A program made the translations under genes and the position numbers. From Thalassotalea litorea (GTDB taxonomy: Bacteria; Pseudomonadota; Gammaproteobacteria; Enterobacterales; Alteromonadaceae), in NCBI RefSeq assembly GCF_005843925.1, contig NZ_VCBC01000017.1, positions 1 through 64,000 of the forward strand: DNA of 64,000 bases. Direction: 5' to 3'. Shown in pieces: positions 57,587-64,000 of this stretch. The notes under the pieces were generated by a model. The model searched no databases. It saw nothing but the letters and a program-made list of their open reading frames with translations, and was not told the origin of the DNA. The stretch's first letter is position 1; each line of letters starts with the position of its first letter.

Positions 57587-58752
57587 TATTTGCCCTCCGC
57601 AGCAGCAACAACTTTCTCAGCAGCGTCTGTTAAAGACTCAGCAGCGATTACGTCAACGTCAGAGTTCGCTAAGACTTCACGACCAGCTTCTGCGTTAGTA
57701 CCTTCTAAACGAACAACAACAGGAACGTTTACGCCAACTTCTTTAACCGCACCAATGATACCTTCTGCGATCATGTCACAACGAACGATACCACCGAAGA
57801 TGTTTACAAGTACTGCTTTTACATTGTCGTCAGACAAGATGATTTTGAATGCTTCTGCAACACGCTCTTTCGTCGCGCCACCACCAACATCAAGGAAGTT
57901 TGCAGGTTTACCACCGTGCAAATTAACGATATCCATTGTACCCATTGCAAGGCCAGCACCGTTAACCATACAACCAACGTTTCCGTCTAGTGCTACGTAG
58001 TTCAGTTCCCACTGAGCTGCGTGCGCTTCACGCTCGTCTTCCTGTGAAGGATCGTGCATGCCACGGATCTTCGGTTGACGATAAAGTGCATTGGAATCTA
58101 CGCCGATTTTACCGTCTAGACAGTGCAAGTTACCTTCGTCAGTAATGACCAACGGGTTGATTTCCAATAATGCGAAATCGTGATCGTTGAACATGTTGCC
58201 AAGACCCATGAAGATCTTAACAAACTGCTTCATTTGCACTGGGTTAAGACCCAATTTGAAGCCTAGTTCACGTGCTTGGTAAGCTTGTGGGCCTACAAGT
58301 GGATCAATCGCTGCTTTGTGAATCAAGTGTGGCGTTTCTTCAGCAACAGTCTCGATATCAACACCACCTTCAGTAGATGCCATAAATACTACGCGACGAG
58401 TACCACGGTCTACCACTGCACCTAAGTACAATTCGTTGGCGATATCGGTACAGCTCTCAACCAAAATTTTTGCAACTGGCTGACCATTTGCGTCTGTTTG
58501 ATACGTAACTAGGTTTTTACCTAACCAGTGCTGTGCAAATTCTTTAATTTCTTCTTTGGTTTTTACTAGCTTAACACCGCCAGCTTTACCGCGGCCACCA
58601 GCGTGAACCTGAGCTTTAACCACCCACATATCGCCGCCGATCTTGTCAGCAGCCTCAGCAGCTTCTTGAGGGGTATCGCAAGCAAAACCCTCTGAAACTG
58701 GTAAACCATATTCTGCGAATAATTGCTTCGCTTGATACTCATGCAAATTCAT
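57586..58752 (-). CDS. sucC: Succinyl-CoA synthetase beta subunit
   Basis: Subunit of 388 residues with an ATP-grasp domain at the N-terminus (MNLHEYQAKQLFAEYGLP, VVKAQVHAGGRGKAGGVK) and a CoA-ligase domain with VNIFGGIVRCDMIA and VRLEGTNAEAGR. The ATG at 58752 gives exactly the length of E. coli SucC; the frame is open four codons further to a TTG. A hairpin lies between sucB and this gene. Confidence 0.97.
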   Translation of the reverse strand: MNLHEYQAKQLFAEYGLPVSEGFACDTPQEAAEAADKIGGDMWVVKAQVHAGGRGKAGGVKLVKTKEEIKEFAQHWLGKNLVTYQTDANGQPVAKILVESCTDIANELYLGAVVDRGTRRVVFMASTEGGVDIETVAEETPHLIHKAAIDPLVGPQAYQARELGFKLGLNPVQMKQFVKIFMGLGNMFNDHDFALLEINPLVITDEGNLHCLDGKIGVDSNALYRQPKIRGMHDPSQEDEREAHAAQWELNYVALDGNVGCMVNGAGLAMGTMDIVNLHGGKPANFLDVGGGATKERVAEAFKIILSDDNVKAVLVNIFGGIVRCDMIAEGIIGAVKEVGVNVPVVVRLEGTNAEAGREVLANSDVDVIAAESLTDAAEKVVAAAEGK

Positions 58753-58823
58753 GGTGTTTTCCAATTATCGATATAGAAAAATAGCAGCGTTAACTGCCTG
58801 TAAAAAAATTGTTGCGATTATAA

Positions 58824-58859
58824 TCACTGTAAGGCACAGAAGATAGTCCCTTACAGTGA
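58824..58859 (-). other. Hairpin between sucB and sucC
   Basis: TCACTGTAAGG (58824-58834) pairs perfectly with CCTTACAGTGA (58849-58859). A run of T follows on the minus strand about 20 bases later. It may slow or process the transcript between sucAB and sucCD, but it is not a strong terminator. Confidence 0.6.
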
Positions 58860-58885
58860 ATTTCCGAACAAATTTTGGTTAAAAA

Positions 58886-60385
58886 TTAGATGTCTAACAA
58901 TAGGCGTGTTGGATCTTCTAATAACTCTTTAATGGTTACCAAGAAGCCAACCGATTCTTTACCATCGATTAGACGATGATCATAAGAAAGCGCCAGATAC
59001 ATCATTGGCAGGATTTCAACCTTACCATCTACCGCCATAGGACGATCCTGGATTTTGTGCATACCCAAAATCGCTGTTTGCGGAAGGTTAATGATAGGTG
59101 TTGAAAGTAATGAACCAAATACACCACCATTAGTAATGGTGAAGTTACCGCCCTGCATTTCGTCCATGGTTAGTTTACCGTCACGACCTTTGATCGCAAG
59201 GGCACGGATACCATTCTCAATACCCGCCATACCTAGCTGGTCAGCATCACGCAATACTGGTGTTACCAAACCGCGAGGTGTCGATACGGCAATCGATACA
59301 TCAAAGAAGTTGTGATATACGATATCATCGCCATCGATTGATGCGTTCACCGAAGGGAAACGCTTCAACGCTTCGGTTACGGCTTTAACGTAGAAAGACA
59401 TAAAGCCTAAACGAGCACCGTGACGTTCTTCAAACACATCTTTGTACTGCTTACGCAAATCCATGATAGGTTTCATGTTAACTTCGTTAAACGTGGTTAA
59501 CATTGCCGTTGAGTTTTTCGCTTCAAGAAGACGATTGGCGATAGTTTTACGTAAACGTGTCATTGGTACACGTTTTTGGCTACGCTCACCTTGAACAACT
59601 GCAGGGGCCGCAGCAGCAGGAGCTGCTTTTGCCGCTGGCGCAGGTGCTTTCGCTTTTGCCAGATGTGCTTCAATATCTTCTTTAGAGATACGACCGCCCT
59701 TACCTGTGCCTTTAACCTGAGCGGCTGTTAGACCTTTCTCGGTTAGTAAGCGACGTACTGATGGGCTGGCAATCTCATCACCAGCTGCATCCGAAGCGTC
59801 TGAAGACTCAACGGCAGCAACGGGCGCAGATGTTGCACCGGCATTCAATTGGCCGATCAACTGCTCGCCTAATACGGTATCGCCTTCCGCGTGGATGATC
59901 TTACCGATCACGCCATCTTCTTCAGCAACCACTTCCAATACAACTTTATCGGTTTCGATATCAACCAGGTTTTGGTCACGAGTTACCGCTTCACCTTCAG
60001 CGACATGCCAGGTAGATACCGTCGCGTCAGCAACGGATTCTGGTAATACCGGAACCTTGATATCAATAACTTTACCCGCGGCTGTTTTCGCAGCCGGTGC
60101 TTTTGCTTCGCTTTTCGCTTCCGCTTTTGCAGGAGCTGCTTTGCTGTCAACATCCGATAAAATCGCCAGTAATTGCTCGCCTAATACGGTAGCGCCTTCT
60201 TGCTCAAGAATTTCCGTCACAACACCGTCAGCCGGTGCCGGCACTTCCAACACGACTTTATCAGTTTCAATTTCTACTAAAACCTGATCACGGCTTACGG
60301 ATTCACCCACTTCTACTTGCCAGGTCGCAACACTTGCATCGGCTACTGACTCTGGTAATACGGGAACCTTAATTTCAGTTGTCAT
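58886..60385 (-). CDS. sucB: Dihydrolipoamide succinyltransferase (E2o)
   Basis: E2 of the 2-oxoglutarate dehydrogenase complex, 499 residues. It has two lipoyl domains, at about residues 3-76 and 107-181, each with the lipoyl Lys in ETDKVVLEV. A peripheral-subunit-binding domain follows (SPSVRRLLTEKGLTAAQVKG, about 206-243). The catalytic domain ends with the His motif SYDHRLIDG. Most E2o proteins have only one lipoyl domain. Ala-rich linkers connect the parts. Confidence 0.96.
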   Translation of the reverse strand: MTTEIKVPVLPESVADASVATWQVEVGESVSRDQVLVEIETDKVVLEVPAPADGVVTEILEQEGATVLGEQLLAILSDVDSKAAPAKAEAKSEAKAPAAKTAAGKVIDIKVPVLPESVADATVSTWHVAEGEAVTRDQNLVDIETDKVVLEVVAEEDGVIGKIIHAEGDTVLGEQLIGQLNAGATSAPVAAVESSDASDAAGDEIASPSVRRLLTEKGLTAAQVKGTGKGGRISKEDIEAHLAKAKAPAPAAKAAPAAAAPAVVQGERSQKRVPMTRLRKTIANRLLEAKNSTAMLTTFNEVNMKPIMDLRKQYKDVFEERHGARLGFMSFYVKAVTEALKRFPSVNASIDGDDIVYHNFFDVSIAVSTPRGLVTPVLRDADQLGMAGIENGIRALAIKGRDGKLTMDEMQGGNFTITNGGVFGSLLSTPIINLPQTAILGMHKIQDRPMAVDGKVEILPMMYLALSYDHRLIDGKESVGFLVTIKELLEDPTRLLLDI

Positions 60386-60419
60386 TAATTTATTCCTTAC
60401 TCACAATTCTTTAACTGGC

Positions 60420-63218
60420 TTATTTTATCGTTAGCGCATCGTTAACCAATGCCTGTTGCTCTTTCACATGCAATGACATGTAACCGACAGCAGGTGCGGC
60501 GGAAGCTTTTCTGCCGGCATAAGTCAGAGTTGCTCCTTTTGGAATTGAATTCCAAAAGTGATGCTGACTGCAATACCAGGCACCCTGGTTTTGCGGCTCT
60601 TCCTGACACCAGACGAAATCTTTAACGTTTGGATATTCGGCAATAATCGCCTTCAACTCTTCTTCCGGGAATGGATAGAGTTGTTCAATACGGACAATTG
60701 CAATGTTGTTTAACTCTTGCTTGCGACGTTTCTCAAGCAATTCGTAGTAAACCTTACCACTACACATTACGATGCGTTTCACCGCCTTCTTGTCTAACTC
60801 ATCCACTTCACCAATGACGTTTTGGTAAACGCCAGATGCCAGTTCTTCCATAGAAGAAACCGCAAGAGGATGACGAAGTAATGATTTCGGAGACATCACA
60901 ATCAGAGGACGACGCATTGGACGCACAACCTGACGACGTAACATGTTAAACACCTGAGCTGGCGTCGATGGCACACAGACTTGCATATTGTGATCAGCAC
61001 ACAGTTGCAAGAAACGCTCTAAACGAGCGGAAGAGTGCTCTGGTCCCTGCCCTTCATAACCATGCGGAAGTAACATTGTCAGGCCACATAAACGGCCCCA
61101 CTTTTGCTCTCCAGAGGACAAGAACTGGTCGAATACCACTTGGGCACCGTTGGCAAAGTCACCAAATTGCGCTTCCCAGATGGTCAAGCCGCTTGGTTCT
61201 GCTGTGGTATAACCGTATTCAAATGCCAATACAGCAACTTCAGATAAGACCGAGTCGTAGACCTCAAATGGCCCCTGACCTTCACGGATATGCTGCAAAG
61301 GCATATAAGTGCTGGCATCTTCCTGATTGTGCAATACCGAATGACGATGGAAGAAAGTGCCTCGGCCAGAATCCTGACCGGTAATGCGTACTCGCTCACC
61401 AAGATCAACAATCGACGCATACGCCAGGTTTTCTGCAAAGCCCCAATCAAGTAGCTTCTCACCATTGGCCATTTTTACGCGATCGTCATAAATTTTCTTC
61501 ACCCGAGATTGCAACTTGTGCTCACTTGGGTAACTGGATATCGACTTTGCCAATGATTTCAGGTGATTAAGATCAATTTCATGATCATATTCATCATCCC
61601 AGTCATGGCCAAGATACGGCGTCCAGTCGACGCTGTGCTCGGTCATTGGACGCCATTGTTCAACAGTACACTGACCTTCATCCAACAACTGGCGATAGTA
61701 ATCCACCATCTCTTTGTTTTTGCTTTCGGTCAGATGATTTTGAGCAATCATCTTGTCGGCAAATAACTGGCGAGGTGTTTTGTGTTTCTTGATTTCCTGG
61801 TACATCAACGGTTGCGTTGCATTTGGCTCATCCGCTTCGTTATGACCATGACGGCGATAACACACCAAATCAATCACAACATCGCGTTTGAACTTGTTAC
61901 GGAAATCTAAAGCGATTTGGGTGGCAAGAACCACGGCTTCAGGATCGTCACCATTAACATGAAAAATCGGCGCCTGAACCATTTTTGCAATATCGGTACA
62001 GTACTCGGTTGAGCGCGTATCTTCCGGTTTTGAGGTTGTAAAACCAACCTGGTTATTGACCACAATACGAATGGTACCGCCAACTTTATAAGCACGGGCC
62101 TGAGACATATTGAATGTCTCCTGAACCACACCTTGACCGGCAATCGCACTGTCACCATGAATGGTAATTGGCAGTACTAAATCGCCTTTGTCGCAATCAC
62201 GACGGTCAAGACGAGCACGCACCGAACCGATAACCACTGGGTTAACAATTTCCAGATGCGACGGGTTAAACGCTAACGCTAAATGCACATTACCACCTGG
62301 GGTAATGAAATCTGACGAGTAACCCTGATGATATTTCACATCACCCGAACCGATAACATCAATTTTACCGGCGAATTCGTCGAATAATTTGCTTGGGTTT
62401 TTACCCATCACGTTAACCAAAACGTTTAGACGGCCACGGTGAGCCATACCGAGAACAACTTCTTTGGTTCCGTGTTCACCCGCTCGGGTGATTAATGCTT
62501 TTAGCATTGGGATTAAACTATCGCCACCTTCTAAAGAGAAGCGCTTAGCACCCGGGAATTTTGCACCCAGATATTTTTCCAATCCGTCTGCGGCAATCAA
62601 GTCCTTTAAAATTTCAGTCTGTTGTTCCGCGGTATAATTCGCTTTTGACTGAACCGATTCCAAACGTTGTTGGATCCAACGTTTTTCACGGGTTGACGTG
62701 ATATGCATATACTCGGCGCCAATCGATCCACAATAGGTTTTTTCTAACGTCTCGTGGATATTGCCAAGTTTCATGGCTTCCTGACCGACGGCCAGTGAAC
62801 CTACGTTAAACTCTTTATCGTATTCAGATTTGGATAATTCGTGATGAGATAATTCCAGATCGCGAACCCGAGGACGTTGCCAAATTCCAAGCGGATCAAG
62901 GCGCGCATTCTGGTGACCACGAAAACGATAAGCGTTGATTAATTGCAGGACACGAACTTGCTTGGTATCCGCGGGAGCGCTGACAACCTGCTGTGGTCCT
63001 TGTTTGGCCAATTCACGAAACTGCTCGCGAATCACCGAATGATTGGTCTCTACCTTAACCCCATCTAGGGCTGGTAACTCGTCAAAAATTTTGCGCCACT
63101 CATCAGATACAGAATGAGCATTTTCTAAATAGGATTCGTACAGCTCTTCTATATAAGCGGCATTGTTTCCACTTAAATGGGAAGACCCTAACCAAGCCTT
63201 CATTACACCTTCGGGCAT
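60420..63218 (-). CDS. sucA: 2-oxoglutarate dehydrogenase E1
   Basis: Thiamine diphosphate enzyme of 932 residues that decarboxylates 2-oxoglutarate. The N-terminus MKAWLGSSHLSGNNAAYIEELY, the central FSLEGGDSLIPML and MAHRGRLNVL, and the cofactor region GDSAIAGQGVVQETFNMS are the usual blocks. The first ATG at 63218 aligns with the E. coli start and has AAGGA before it. It comes 81 bases after sdhB; a hairpin lies in the gap. Confidence 0.96.
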   Translation of the reverse strand: MPEGVMKAWLGSSHLSGNNAAYIEELYESYLENAHSVSDEWRKIFDELPALDGVKVETNHSVIREQFRELAKQGPQQVVSAPADTKQVRVLQLINAYRFRGHQNARLDPLGIWQRPRVRDLELSHHELSKSEYDKEFNVGSLAVGQEAMKLGNIHETLEKTYCGSIGAEYMHITSTREKRWIQQRLESVQSKANYTAEQQTEILKDLIAADGLEKYLGAKFPGAKRFSLEGGDSLIPMLKALITRAGEHGTKEVVLGMAHRGRLNVLVNVMGKNPSKLFDEFAGKIDVIGSGDVKYHQGYSSDFITPGGNVHLALAFNPSHLEIVNPVVIGSVRARLDRRDCDKGDLVLPITIHGDSAIAGQGVVQETFNMSQARAYKVGGTIRIVVNNQVGFTTSKPEDTRSTEYCTDIAKMVQAPIFHVNGDDPEAVVLATQIALDFRNKFKRDVVIDLVCYRRHGHNEADEPNATQPLMYQEIKKHKTPRQLFADKMIAQNHLTESKNKEMVDYYRQLLDEGQCTVEQWRPMTEHSVDWTPYLGHDWDDEYDHEIDLNHLKSLAKSISSYPSEHKLQSRVKKIYDDRVKMANGEKLLDWGFAENLAYASIVDLGERVRITGQDSGRGTFFHRHSVLHNQEDASTYMPLQHIREGQGPFEVYDSVLSEVAVLAFEYGYTTAEPSGLTIWEAQFGDFANGAQVVFDQFLSSGEQKWGRLCGLTMLLPHGYEGQGPEHSSARLERFLQLCADHNMQVCVPSTPAQVFNMLRRQVVRPMRRPLIVMSPKSLLRHPLAVSSMEELASGVYQNVIGEVDELDKKAVKRIVMCSGKVYYELLEKRRKQELNNIAIVRIEQLYPFPEEELKAIIAEYPNVKDFVWCQEEPQNQGAWYCSQHHFWNSIPKGATLTYAGRKASAAPAVGYMSLHVKEQQALVNDALTIK

Positions 63219-63267
63219 TGCCTGTTCCTTTTCGGGCTAAAGCAACAAAATAAAAGATTAATCAAGA

Positions 63268-63292
63268 TGCCGGACTTTACCAAAGCCCGGCA
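63268..63292 (-). other. Hairpin between sdhB and sucA
   Basis: TGCCGG (63268-63273) pairs with CCGGCA (63287-63292) with an inner CTTT/AAAG pair and one mismatch. No T-run follows. It could be a processing or attenuation site within the operon. Confidence 0.5.
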
Positions 63293-63299
63293 CGCTTCA

Positions 63300-64000
63300 C
63301 TAAACCGCTCTTTGTAACAACATGGATTTGATCGAACCAATTGCTTTGGTTGGGTTCAAACCTTTTGGACAAACGTCAACACAGTTCATGATACCGTGAC
63401 AGCGGAATACGCTGTATGCATCCTGTAAGTCATCTAAACGCTCGTCGGTTGCGGTATCACGGCTATCGATTAAGAATCGATAAGCATGGAGCAACCCTGC
63501 AGGACCAATGAACTTGTCTGGGTTCCACCAGAACGAAGGACACGAAGTCGAACAACACGCGCAAAGAATACACTCGTACAGACCATCCAACTTTTCACGT
63601 TCTTCCAGTGATTGCAGATGCTCACGAGACGGTTGGCTTTTGCCATCGTTAATTAAGTACGGTTTGATTTTTTCATACTGGTTGTAGAATTGCGTCATAT
63701 CAATGATCAAGTCACGCACAACCGGTAAGCCAGGTAGTGGACGCAAGACAATTTTGTCTGCTTTCACGTCTGATAATGGCGTAATACACGCCAGACCATT
63801 TTTACCATTCATATTCAAACCATCACTACCACAAACACCTTCACGGCATGAGCGACGGAATGATAAAGATGGATCCTGTTCTTTCAATAAGATCAACGCA
63901 TCAAGAACCATCATGTCAGAGCCTTCAGGAACCTCTAACTCATAGTCCTTCATGTAAGGAGCATTATCGACATCAGGGTTATAGCGGTAAATCGAAAACG
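63300..64000 (-). CDS. sdhB: Succinate dehydrogenase iron-sulfur subunit (5' end outside window)
   Basis: Iron-sulfur protein of complex II, cut by the window edge. The frame continues past the ATG at 63953: the codons up to 64000 read FSIYRYNPDVDNAPYM, matching the SdhB N-terminus, so the true start lies outside. Cluster ligands are visible: [2Fe-2S] in SCREGVCGSDGLNMNG, [4Fe-4S] in CILCACCSTSCPSFWWNP, and [3Fe-4S] in CHGIMNCVDVCPKGLNP. It is followed by sucA. Confidence 0.97.
   Translation of the reverse strand, partial: FSIYRYNPDVDNAPYMKDYELEVPEGSDMMVLDALILLKEQDPSLSFRRSCREGVCGSDGLNMNGKNGLACITPLSDVKADKIVLRPLPGLPVVRDLIIDMTQFYNQYEKIKPYLINDGKSQPSREHLQSLEEREKLDGLYECILCACCSTSCPSFWWNPDKFIGPAGLLHAYRFLIDSRDTATDERLDDLQDAYSVFRCHGIMNCVDVCPKGLNPTKAIGSIKSMLLQRAV

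Noticed and set aside
58753..58764. TTG start of sucC four codons upstream
   Set aside because: The ATG at 58752 gives the standard 388-residue length and the conserved MNLHEYQAK start.

Overview
The window looks like chromosome from a marine gammaproteobacterium, most likely of the order Alteromonadales. The genus cannot be fixed from the sequence alone. The evidence is a set of blocks that follow the Escherichia coli order: yffB-dapE, bamC/gcvR-bcp, perM, bepA-yfgD, hda, purM-purN, yafJ next to fadE, and sdhB-sucABCD. It also carries families typical of this order, namely DUF2897, DUF2066 beside hda, DUF2069, DUF3108 and UPF0208. No rRNA, tRNA, intact transposase, phage module or CRISPR array was found.

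Layout. Positions 1-4500 are an accessory tract of AT-rich, poorly known genes, all on the minus strand. It is full of small palindromic elements: a hairpin array with variable stems at 133-278, a dispersed stem-loop family in five copies, and an attC-like palindrome at 3002-3071. Positions 4500-6430 hold small housekeeping enzymes (a VOC protein, an ABM monooxygenase and YchJ). Positions 6523-12548 read on the minus strand as a two-component system, a YegS-type lipid kinase and a HlyD/ABC exporter. Positions 12680-25109 form one long minus-strand cluster: Tat-exported TldD, TldE, DUF4159, MoxR, DUF58, a BatA-like protein, DUF4175 and a membrane protein with an amidotransferase-like fold. This cluster is the best candidate here for a poorly described multi-protein system.

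Positions 25451-45926 are mostly conserved core genes: xthA, rlmA, yfbV, dapE, bamC, gcvR, bcp, perM, bepA, hda, purMN and a DUF3108 gene. dapA is absent from its usual place between bamC and gcvR. A 540 bp gap before an ACT-domain gene holds DnaA boxes and a perfect 23 bp inverted repeat. Positions 45927-47577 are a small islet. It contains a duplicated 3' end of the DUF3108 gene and a sulfotransferase-like gene, and it is bracketed by two copies of a 170-190 bp palindromic element. Positions 47578-51550 hold yafJ, fadE (with a FadR-type operator) and an RcsF-like lipoprotein. Positions 51638-56117 are assorted small enzymes and membrane proteins. Three tandem 109 bp units (56318-56644) then precede the sucD terminator. 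The window ends in the TCA-cycle operon sdhB-sucA-sucB-sucC-sucD, read on the minus strand, with sdhB cut by the window edge.

Functional links. The TCA operon, FadE, PurMN and DapE supply central metabolism. BamC, BepA, the M15 peptidase and the RcsF-like protein belong to the envelope. Hda and the DnaA boxes touch replication control. The MoxR-TldDE cluster probably assembles or activates something at the inner membrane or in the periplasm, but its substrate is not visible from the sequence.
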